DNA from: Bacillota bacterium
GTDB taxonomy: Bacteria; Bacillota; Limnochordia; Limnochordales; ZCTH02-B6
Direction of reading: 5' to 3'
Length of the DNA: 26,703 nt
NCBI GenBank assembly: GCA_017578085.1
Contig: PKQR01000010.1
Coordinates: 1 to 26,703 of the forward strand
The position numbers and the translations under genes are program-made. The notes beneath the pieces were generated by a model. The model saw only the letters and a program-made list of their open reading frames with translations, searched no databases and was not told where the DNA came from. Shown here in pieces: positions 1-5,922 of the stretch; position 1 is the first letter of the stretch; each line of letters opens with the position of its first letter.

Positions 1-100
1 CAAGGCCGTAGCTCTCGGTGGCCGCAACACCCGCGATGGTGGCGATCACCTCGTCCGCGATCTGGATCTTGCCAAGCCCCGTATCCTGCTGTTGCGCCAT
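1..100 (-). CDS. yloU: Asp23/Gls24 family protein (YloU-like), 5' end only
   Basis: Reading leftward from ATG at 98-100, the first 33 residues are visible (MAQQQDTGLGKIQIADEVIA, then TIAGVAATESYGL); the rest lies outside the window. The pattern G-K-I-Q-I-A-D-E-V-I-A followed by I-A-G-x-A-A-x-x-x-Y-G matches the start of Asp23/Gls24 (DUF322) proteins such as B. subtilis YloU, a small cytoplasmic or membrane-associated protein linked to envelope stress whose biochemical role is not settled. A GGTGGAG ribosome-binding site precedes the ATG. In B. subtilis yloU is next to rpmB, and here it diverges from rpmB, which supports the call. The downstream partner yloV (fakA-like) would be expected beyond the left edge. 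Confidence 0.85.
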   Translation of the reverse strand, partial: MAQQQDTGLGKIQIADEVIATIAGVAATESYGL

Positions 101-162
101 GATCACTCCACCCTGCTTGACATCACCGGACAAAGATTCGTTTCCTGCGCAGGCTTTCCTGC

Positions 163-191
163 TTGCCCGCATTTTTGCCGTATGCTACACT
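163..191 (+). promoter_or_regulatory. Probable SigA promoter of rpmB (extended -10)
   Basis: A TTGCCC -35 at 163-168 is followed after 17 nt by TACACT at 186-191, preceded by TG at 183-184, which gives an extended -10 (TGC-TACACT). The expected start, near 198, leaves only about 25 nt of leader before the rpmB start codon, so no L28 autoregulatory leader fits here. Confidence 0.55.
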
Positions 192-222
192 ATATCAGGT
201 TTCGCACGAAGGAGGAAATCCG

Positions 223-414
223 ATGGCCAGGGCATGCATCGTTTGCGAGAAGCGCACCCAGACCGGCAACAACGTCAGCCACTCCAACCGGAAGACGCGC
301 CGGGTTTTCCTGCCTAACTTGCAGAAGGTCCGCATCGTGGTCAATGGCTCCGTCCGGCGCGCGTACGTCTGCACCAAGTGCCTGAAGAGCGGCAAGGTGC
401 AGCGAGCGGTGTAA
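223..414 (+). CDS. rpmB: 50S ribosomal protein L28
   Basis: This 63-residue protein matches bacterial L28: MARACIVCEK at the start, the S-H-S-N-R-K-T-R-R segment and the V-R-x-V-V-N-G-S-x-R-R core. It is the zinc-ribbon (C+) form, with paired cysteines C5/C8 and C50/C53. L28 is a structural component of the large ribosomal subunit. The ATG at 223 was chosen because AAGGAGG (209-215) lies just upstream and the family starts with MAR/MSR. It is monocistronic, divergent from yloU and convergent with the next gene, with a strong hairpin at 475-501 after it. thiN and spoVM, its B. subtilis neighbours, are not present here. Confidence 0.97.
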   Translation: MARACIVCEKRTQTGNNVSHSNRKTRRVFLPNLQKVRIVVNGSVRRAYVCTKCLKSGKVQRAV

Positions 415-474
415 CGGCGCCGCTCAGCCGGTTGTTCACCAGTTTGTTTCTGGTTTTCTCACTGTAATTGTATG

Positions 475-501
475 GCGGCCCGCGTAGAATGCGCGGGCCG
501 C
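475..501. terminator. Perfect 10-bp hairpin between convergent genes, probable bidirectional terminator
   Basis: GCGGCCCGCG (475-484), a 7-nt loop and CGCGGGCCGC (492-501) form a perfect 10-bp, all-G/C stem between the 3' ends of rpmB and the CpaF-like gene. Neither side carries a clean U-run (the plus side continues ACTGCTTTC), so termination would rest on stem strength. The position midway between two converging stops favours a shared terminator. Confidence 0.55.
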
Positions 502-563
502 ACTGCTTTCAAGACTTGTTTTCCTGCAACACCGAACGGAAGGGACACACCGCTCCCGTCGGC

Positions 564-1661
564 TTAATCGGAAGAGCTCCCCTCGGTCTCCCTTGCCGGC
601 ACAGCCCTGTTGCCGATGGGGTTGCCGAACACGAGGCGGCTGGCCTGGTTGCGGGCCGAACGCACCGGAATGGGCCGCAGGGCTACGGTCCGCTCGCTCC
701 CCCGGAGTCTCCGCCACGTGCGGGCGGGACCTGCGCCCGGCAGCGCCCGCCACACGCCTTCGATCACCGGCCTCCGGTAACCGCCGACCTCTACGATCCA
801 GCGAAAGGGCTCCGGCACTCCCTGGGATCGAGCCAAAGCGTCCCGCCCCGGGCGCGCCGGGGCGCTGCGCTGCAGCGGGAAGCCGGCAGCAGCCATAAAT
901 CCCCACCGGCCGGACCTCAGCCCGTCGGCCACCGCCGCCAACAGCGGGGATGGTGCGTCCTGAGCGACGATCCAATCGGGGGACAAGGCCAGGAGCTGCT
1001 GCAGCACGTCCCGGGCCGCAAACGGGTCGGCATGCAGCCGCTGGCAGTCGATGCTGACCACCGCCGCGGCACCCGCCGCAGGCAACGGGCGCCCTGCATC
1101 CACAAGCCAAACCGCTCGCCTTCCCGGTTCCAGCAGGCCGCTGAGCGCGAGCAGCACTTGTTCCCTGGCGTGTTGGCCTGGGCCACACACCAGCACCGGT
1201 TGCCGCCGGCTGAGCGCGCTGGCCACCAGCCGCAGCCCCTCCCGGTTCCCGCGCCAGAGCTCATTGAGCTTGGCGGGCGCCGGCGGCACCGGGCGCAGCC
1301 GTCGAAAGAACAGGACGGTCTCGCCGCGGTCAACAGTTTGCCAAGAGAACAGTTCAAAGCCTTCGGGCAGCGGCACGTGTACGGGATGGCGATCGCGCCT
1401 CGGATTTAGCGTCAAGCGCCGGAGCAGCTCCCGCACCTGCTGTTCCCGCACAAACGGGCTCTGTGCTTCCCGCCACGCGCCGGATTGAAGAACGTGCACC
1501 CCGCTGGTGCCGTGGATGATCACGGCCTCTACCGATTCATCGCGCACCCATTCGTGGAACTGTCCCCAGATCGCGGCCCCCAGGACGGGACGGCGACGCC
1601 GCCGGAGCGCCTCCCGGCGCATCGACCCAAGCACTGCCTGGACGAGAGCCGTTTTGGACAT
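564..1661 (-). CDS. Degenerate CpaF/TadA-type secretion ATPase homologue (probable pseudo-ATPase), orphan
   Basis: About 365 residues. The order of elements matches the CpaF/TadA (type II/IV secretion, Flp pilus) ATPase family. First comes an N-terminal segment where VHVLQSGAW and PVHVPLPEGFELFSW sit where CpaF has its sensor-like domain. Then comes LRLVASALSRRQPVLVCGPG where CpaF has the strand leading to Walker A, RAVWLVDAGRPLP where CpaF has RIVTIEDAAEL, and ARDVLQQLLALSPDWIVA where CpaF has RDLVRNALRMRPDRIIVGE. The C-terminal FRWIVEVGGYRRPVIEGV resembles the closing strands of the family. The catalytic motifs are gone: Walker A GGTGSGKT is CGPGQHARE, the Walker B/Glu segment is DWIVAQDAP, and the His-box is AAAGFPL. 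The frame is intact, so it is probably a maintained non-catalytic protein rather than a decayed gene. No pilus genes are nearby. The start is uncertain: ATG 1661 lacks a close ribosome-binding site, while TTG at 1694 lies behind AAGGAGAGG. Family assignment is from motif pattern only. Confidence 0.6.
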   Translation of the reverse strand: MSKTALVQAVLGSMRREALRRRRRPVLGAAIWGQFHEWVRDESVEAVIIHGTSGVHVLQSGAWREAQSPFVREQQVRELLRRLTLNPRRDRHPVHVPLPEGFELFSWQTVDRGETVLFFRRLRPVPPAPAKLNELWRGNREGLRLVASALSRRQPVLVCGPGQHAREQVLLALSGLLEPGRRAVWLVDAGRPLPAAGAAAVVSIDCQRLHADPFAARDVLQQLLALSPDWIVAQDAPSPLLAAVADGLRSGRWGFMAAAGFPLQRSAPARPGRDALARSQGVPEPFRWIVEVGGYRRPVIEGVWRALPGAGPARTWRRLRGSERTVALRPIPVRSARNQASRLVFGNPIGNRAVPARETEGSSSD

Positions 1662-1694
1662 CTCGGGGACAGCCGTCTCGCGTTTCCCTCCCAA

Positions 1695-1958
1695 GGGTCG
1701 ATTCCTCTCCTTGCCAGGGCGGCTGGCGGTGGTCCGCCGCAAGGAAGAAGGCGGATGCCAGGTCCCATGGGAGGGGAGCGACGGCTGACCGTCCCTATCC
1801 GCGAGAAAACCACCAGCCAACCATGCCCATCAGGGGTGATTTTTGAATTGTTGCGTTGTGGACGGAGAGGATGCCACTGGCACCCGGCGCGTTTTTCCCG
1901 ATCAACCAACCCCCAATAACGGCGTACTCGCCGCTCCCCCGGGACCATCCCGGCCGGG
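1695..1958 (-). other. Long structured 5' leader of the CpaF-like gene; no gene seen at 1662-2102
   Basis: The 441-nt interval between the CpaF-like start and the rpe stop holds no convincing coding region. Reading leftward from the predicted start (~1959), the leader can fold three short hairpins: CCGGGA-TGG-TCCCGG (1953-1939), CGGCG-AGTA-CGCCG (1933-1920), and a 7-bp stem with one G-U pair and an AGU loop (1885-1869). I recognise no known riboswitch or T-box. Chance hairpins are common at this GC content, so function is unproven. Confidence 0.35.
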
Positions 1959-1965
1959 TAAAGCC

Positions 1966-1994
1966 AGTATAAACAAGAACTTACTGACTGTCAA
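1966..1994 (-). promoter_or_regulatory. Near-consensus SigA promoter for the CpaF-like gene
   Basis: On the minus strand TTGACA (1994-1989), a 17-nt spacer and TATACT (1971-1966) give a perfect -35, ideal spacing and a 5/6 -10. The AT-rich island around it contrasts with GC-rich surroundings. The same TTGACA-N17-TATACT arrangement drives the tRNA-Pro in this window. Predicted transcription start is near 1959, giving a leader of 265-300 nt. Confidence 0.8.
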
Positions 1995-2102
1995 TCTACA
2001 CTAAACTCTGGGGCAGAAACGCAGACTTCTCGCCTTAATCAGGGCATGACAGGCAATTGGAAGCCTTGCGCCAGGGAACGAGGAGCCCGCCGCCAGGGCG
2101 GT

Positions 2103-2765
2103 TCAGGCGCCTACCGCCCGCAGCGCCCGCAGCACCGCGCGGGGATCCTGGGCGCCGAAAACGGCCGACCCGGCGACCAGCACGTTGGCGCCGGCCTCTA
2201 CGGCCAGCGGCGCTGTTTGCGTGTTGATGCCGCCGTCGACCTCAATATGGATTCGCCGGCCCCCCAGGCGCAGCCACGCGGCCAACCGCCGCACCTTAGG
2301 AAGGACGGCCGGCAGGAACTTCTGCCCGCCGAAGCCCGGATTCACGGTCATGAGCAGCACGAGATCCACGTCGTCAAGGACGTAGCGGATGTTGTCCAGG
2401 GGGGTATGCGGGTTGAGGGCAACCCCTGCGCGGCACCCCAAGTCCCGGATGTGCTGCAGCGTGCGCTGCAGGTGCGGGCATGCCTCCACGTGGACGGTCA
2501 AGATGTCGGCGCCGGCCCGGGCAAACGCCTCCAGATGGCGGTCCGGCTCCTCGATCATCAAGTGCACGTCCAGAGGCAAGCGCGTCACGCTGCGCACCGC
2601 CCGCACCAAGTCCGGGCCGAAGGTGATGTTCGGCACGAAATGGCCGTCCATTACATCCAGGTGCAGCCAGTCGGCCTCGGGTTCCACCCGGGCGATCTCC
2701 TCCGCCAGGCGGGCGAAATCGGCGGATAAAAGGGACGGGGCGAGCACCAGGGGCTGTGAACTCAT
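2103..2765 (-). CDS. rpe: Ribulose-phosphate 3-epimerase
   Basis: A 220-residue TIM-barrel enzyme that interconverts ribulose 5-phosphate and xylulose 5-phosphate in the pentose phosphate pathway. Recognisable elements are APSLLSADF near the N-terminus, LHLDVMDGHFVPNITFG with metal ligands H35 and D37 and the proton-transfer region, VHLMI (H68), the flexible loop VNPGFGGQKF, and IEVDGGIN with the second catalytic aspartate. Length is normal for the family. The ATG at 2765 overlaps the rsgA stop as ATGA, so translation is probably coupled to rsgA. rsgA-rpe is the same pair as B. subtilis yloQ-yloR. No clear terminator follows the stop. The next promoter downstream on this strand starts at 1994. 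Confidence 0.97.
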   Translation of the reverse strand: MSSQPLVLAPSLLSADFARLAEEIARVEPEADWLHLDVMDGHFVPNITFGPDLVRAVRSVTRLPLDVHLMIEEPDRHLEAFARAGADILTVHVEACPHLQRTLQHIRDLGCRAGVALNPHTPLDNIRYVLDDVDLVLLMTVNPGFGGQKFLPAVLPKVRRLAAWLRLGGRRIHIEVDGGINTQTAPLAVEAGANVLVAGSAVFGAQDPRAVLRALRAVGA

Positions 2766-3646
2766 GAGTAGCGGCGGGCCTCCCACTCTTCGATCTCTTG
2801 CAGCAGCTCCAGGTAATGGTGGTACCGGCGCGGGTGAATGCCGCCGGCTTCCACGGCCGCGCGCACCGCGCAGCCGGGTTCGGCCCTGTGCAGGCAGCCG
2901 GGAAAGCGGCATTCGTCCAGAAACCGGAGGAACTCCCGCATGCAGCGGCCCAGCTCGGCCTTGGGGATGGACGTCACATCCAGCTGGCTGAAACCCGGGG
3001 TATCCGCCACCAGGCCGCCTCCCGGAACCGGCAGGAGCTCCACAACCCGGGTTGTATGGCGCCCGCGGCCGAGCTTGCGGCTGATCTCGCCGGTTTGACG
3101 ATTCAGCGACGGGTCCAAGGCGTTAAGAAGGGACGACTTGCCCGTCCCGGACGGCCCGGCAAAAGTGGAAATGTGATTCCGCAGCGCTTCCCGCAAGTCG
3201 GCGATGCCCTGTCCCGTCACGACGCTGGTAAGAATGATCGGGTAGCCGGCATCACGGTACGGGCGGGTGATCTCCTCGGCGGCCTCCTGGCTGCACAGGT
3301 CGGCTTTCGTCCAGCACAACACCGGTTCGAGGCCTTCGAACTCGGCCACTGCCAGTAGGCGATCGAGCAGCAAGAAGTTGGGCGGAGGGGCGGCCAGCGC
3401 CATCACCACCACGACCTGGTCGACGTTGGCCACGGCGGGGCGGCGCAGCTCGGTGCGGCGCGGTGCGACGGCTTCGATGGTCCCTGTGCCGTCGGGCAGA
3501 AGCTCCACCGCGACGCGGTCTCCGGCCAGCAAGGTGATCCCGTCCTTGCGCAAACGTCCCCGGGGCCGGCATTCCACCGTCCGCCCGTCGTCCAGCAGGA
3601 CGCGGTAGAAACCCCCGACCCCGCGCAGCACGATGCCTTCTGTCAT
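2762..3646 (-). CDS. rsgA: Ribosome small-subunit biogenesis GTPase RsgA
   Basis: A 294-residue circularly permuted GTPase that helps late maturation of the 30S subunit. An N-terminal OB fold (about 1-70) is followed by the permuted G motifs in the order G4 (TKAD, 113-116), G1 (GPSGTGKS, 164-171), switch histidine/threonines (about 197-199) and G3 (DTPG, 215-218). A C-terminal zinc knuckle uses C246, C251, H253 and C259. The ATG at 3646 is preceded by a GGGGGG ribosome-binding tract and gives the MTEGIVLRGVGGFYRV start expected of the family. It is separated from prkC by 77 nt carrying a strong inverted repeat (3678-3712), and overlaps rpe by 4 nt. Confidence 0.97.
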   Translation of the reverse strand: MTEGIVLRGVGGFYRVLLDDGRTVECRPRGRLRKDGITLLAGDRVAVELLPDGTGTIEAVAPRRTELRRPAVANVDQVVVVMALAAPPPNFLLLDRLLAVAEFEGLEPVLCWTKADLCSQEAAEEITRPYRDAGYPIILTSVVTGQGIADLREALRNHISTFAGPSGTGKSSLLNALDPSLNRQTGEISRKLGRGRHTTRVVELLPVPGGGLVADTPGFSQLDVTSIPKAELGRCMREFLRFLDECRFPGCLHRAEPGCAVRAAVEAGGIHPRRYHHYLELLQEIEEWEARRYS

Positions 3647-3677
3647 CGGTTCCCCCCTTTTGTTCTCTTGTCTTAGA

Positions 3678-3712
3678 CCCGGCGGCAGGCGACGGGGAAC
3701 CCCGCCGCCGGG
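3678..3712. repeat. 9-bp inverted repeat in the prkC-rsgA gap
   Basis: CCCGGCGGC (3678-3686) and GCCGCCGGG (3704-3712) form a perfect 9-bp stem, with a smaller GGGG/CCCC pair inside the loop. On the transcribed minus strand it is followed by TCTAAGACAAG rather than a U-run, so it is not a standard intrinsic terminator. It may instead serve as an mRNA-processing or stability element between the kinase part of the operon and rsgA-rpe. Confidence 0.45.
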
Positions 3713-3723
3713 AAAAGTCACGA

Positions 3724-5922
3724 TCAGCGCGGGAAGGGCTGGTCCACTTCCATCATACCGCCAATGTAGACTTGGAGCCGTGCGTTGTCGCCCCGCCCTT
3801 CCACGAAATGGCGCACGTGGGTGCCGCCGGGCAGCGCTTCCCGGTACACCTCCCGAGCGCCGAAGTCGTCGATGACCAGGATGACGACCTCCTGCGGCGG
3901 CCCAGGAGGGACGTAAATATCCACCCTCGCGGTGCGGCGCTTCTGGTCGGCCGCGCGCAGGGCGCTCTCCCAGTTCTCGCCCTCGGCCGCGGCGACGCCC
4001 TCGCCAACCACCGCGCCGGTTTGCGCCTGCCCGCCGGGCGCGGGCGCCATCTCCCCACCCGCGGGCGCCTGGCTTGAGCCAGCCTGGGTCTCCTGACCGC
4101 CGCGCGCGTCCGGAACCGGTGGGCCGCTGTACACCACGTCTACCGCCGTGCCTTGCTCCACACTGGAAGCGGGCGGCGGGTTTTGGTCGATGATGCGGCC
4201 CGCCGGGATCAGCGGATTGATTTCCGGCCACGCGTTGCCCAGGACGAGCCCCAGCGACTCCAGCTGGGCTTTCGCGTCAGCCAGGGTGCGGCCCCGCACA
4301 TCGGGCACGACGACCGTGGCCGCCTCCTCCTGCGGCCGGTTGACCCACAGGTTAACCGGTGTCCCCTTCTCCACCTCGGCACCGGGCGCCGGCTCCTGTC
4401 CCACCACATAGTTGACCGGCACCCCGGGCTCGAACGCCGCGATCTCCTCGCCCAGGACGTAGCCTTCCTGGGTGAGCACAAGCCGCGCCTCCCGCAGCGG
4501 CCGCCCGGTCACATCGGGCACGACGCCCAGCTCCGGGCCGCGGCTGAGCGTTATATACACCGTCCGCCCCTGGCGTACGGTGCGGCCGCCTTCGGGATTT
4601 TGCCGGATGATGTGGCCTGCCGGCACATGGCGGTCGTGCCGCTCCGCCTCGATGACGAGGATCAAGCCGTTTGCCGCCATGAGCCCCCGGGCCTCGGCGT
4701 AGGTGAGGCCGACGACATCCGGCACCGTCACCTCGGGCGGGAAGATCAGGCTAAGGACATAAGGTGTGGCGGCGTAGCCAGCTGCACCCAGCAGGACGAA
4801 CAGGAGAAGGGCCAACACCAGCCCCCGGCGCCTGCCCCGGTGCCGGACGCCGTCGCCCGCGGCGCCCGCCGCAACGGAGTCCACCTGGTCCGCGTCCGCT
4901 CCATCGGCCCCGTTGGCTCCATCGCTTGCGCTACCCCGTTGGGCCCCAGCGGGCGGCGCCAGCTCCCGCCGGCCTTGTTCCGGCACCGCCCGGGCTCCCA
5001 CGGCCGCGACGCGGCGGGTGGCTTCTTCGCCCGCAGCCCGCACATCCGGGGGTTCGGCCGGCGCGCCCAGCCAGTCATCCTCCTCCCCTGCCGGGAGCGG
5101 CGCCGGCGCCGTGTCGCGCCAAACCAAGTCCTGCGCCATTTCCTCGGCGGACGCGTACCGCTGCGCCGGGTCCTTGGCCAGCGCCTTTAGCACCACCTGT
5201 TCGAGCCACGGCGGGATTGAAGGGACCAGGCGGCTGGGCGGCACGGGCTCCTCCTCCAGGTGCTTCAAGGCCACAGCGATCGGGCTATCCCCTCGGAAGG
5301 GCACGGTGCCCGTCAACATCTCGTAGAGGACGACGCCCAGCGCGTACAGGTCCGAAGCGGGCCCGACCGGCCCGCCCCGCGCCTGTTCCGGGGAAAAGTA
5401 GTGCACTGACCCGATGACGGTGCCCGTCTGCGTCAGCTGCGCCGCGCTGGCGGCCCGGGCGATGCCGAAATCCGTGACTTTGACCCGGCCCTCCGGCGTA
5501 ATGAGGATGTTGTGGGGTTTGATGTCCCGGTGAATCAACTGCCGCCGGTGGGCGGCCTCCAGCGCCCGCGCCACGGACCGGGCGATGTGGGCGGCCCGCT
5601 TGGGCGGCAGCCGGCCTTCCTCCCGCAGTATCTCCTTCAAGTTGCGGCCCTGTACGTATTCGAGGACGATATAGTGGACGTCGCCGGCGTGGCCGACGTC
5701 GAAGATGTTCACCACGTTGGGATGGGACAAGCTGGCCGCCGCCTGCGCCTCCTGCATGAATCGCTGCAGGAACTCCGGATCGCTGGCAAACTGCGGGCGC
5801 AGGCATTTGATGGCTACCGGACGATGCAGCAGGAGGTCGAGCGCCCGGTACACGACGGCCATGCCGCCGTCACCGATCTTGGCCTGGATTCTATATCGAT
5901 TGGCCAAAACGGTATCGATCAT
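3724..5922 (-). CDS. prkC: PASTA-domain serine/threonine protein kinase (PrkC/PknB type)
   Basis: A 732-residue membrane kinase that senses cell-wall fragments and phosphorylates wall, division and translation proteins. The cytoplasmic kinase domain (about 10-268) has the glycine loop IGDGGMAVVY, K39 in VAIK, HRDIKPHN (D133), DFG (151-153) and a threonine-rich activation loop TQTGTVIGSVHYFSPEQ. A Pro/Ala-rich juxtamembrane stretch (270-360) leads to one membrane helix (about 367-390). Three PASTA repeats follow (about 397-466, 467-530 and 536-600), each opening with a V-P-D-V-x-G type signature. After a low-complexity linker there is an extra C-terminal module (about 650-732) containing VDIYVPPGPP and VVILVIDDFG. 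Start and stop share one base with the RodA-PbpA fusion (TGATG), with GAGGTG as the ribosome-binding site. The phosphatase is encoded two genes upstream. Confidence 0.97.
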   Translation of the reverse strand: MIDTVLANRYRIQAKIGDGGMAVVYRALDLLLHRPVAIKCLRPQFASDPEFLQRFMQEAQAAASLSHPNVVNIFDVGHAGDVHYIVLEYVQGRNLKEILREEGRLPPKRAAHIARSVARALEAAHRRQLIHRDIKPHNILITPEGRVKVTDFGIARAASAAQLTQTGTVIGSVHYFSPEQARGGPVGPASDLYALGVVLYEMLTGTVPFRGDSPIAVALKHLEEEPVPPSRLVPSIPPWLEQVVLKALAKDPAQRYASAEEMAQDLVWRDTAPAPLPAGEEDDWLGAPAEPPDVRAAGEEATRRVAAVGARAVPEQGRRELAPPAGAQRGSASDGANGADGADADQVDSVAAGAAGDGVRHRGRRRGLVLALLLFVLLGAAGYAATPYVLSLIFPPEVTVPDVVGLTYAEARGLMAANGLILVIEAERHDRHVPAGHIIRQNPEGGRTVRQGRTVYITLSRGPELGVVPDVTGRPLREARLVLTQEGYVLGEEIAAFEPGVPVNYVVGQEPAPGAEVEKGTPVNLWVNRPQEEAATVVVPDVRGRTLADAKAQLESLGLVLGNAWPEINPLIPAGRIIDQNPPPASSVEQGTAVDVVYSGPPVPDARGGQETQAGSSQAPAGGEMAPAPGGQAQTGAVVGEGVAAAEGENWESALRAADQKRRTARVDIYVPPGPPQEVVILVIDDFGAREVYREALPGGTHVRHFVEGRGDNARLQVYIGGMMEVDQPFPR

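Noticed and set aside
415..563. Possible spoVM between rpmB and the next gene
   Set aside because: No frame on either strand gives a peptide like MKFYTIKLPK. The interval holds only the terminator-like hairpin.
436..1188. 250-codon minus-strand frame ending beyond the CpaF-like stop
   Set aside because: It overlaps the CpaF-like gene in another frame, is extremely Arg/Gly/Ala-rich and has no conserved segments, so it is a shadow frame.
1873..1879. GCCACTG on the plus strand resembling a B12-box
   Set aside because: The rest of the cobalamin riboswitch core is absent, and the strand is opposite to the promoter and gene. The motif is explained by the stem at 1869-1885.
4153..5190. 345-codon plus-strand reading frame
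   Set aside because: It is antisense to prkC, whose kinase and PASTA motifs are unmistakable. The translation is Arg/Pro/His-rich without domain features, typical of GC-rich shadow frames.
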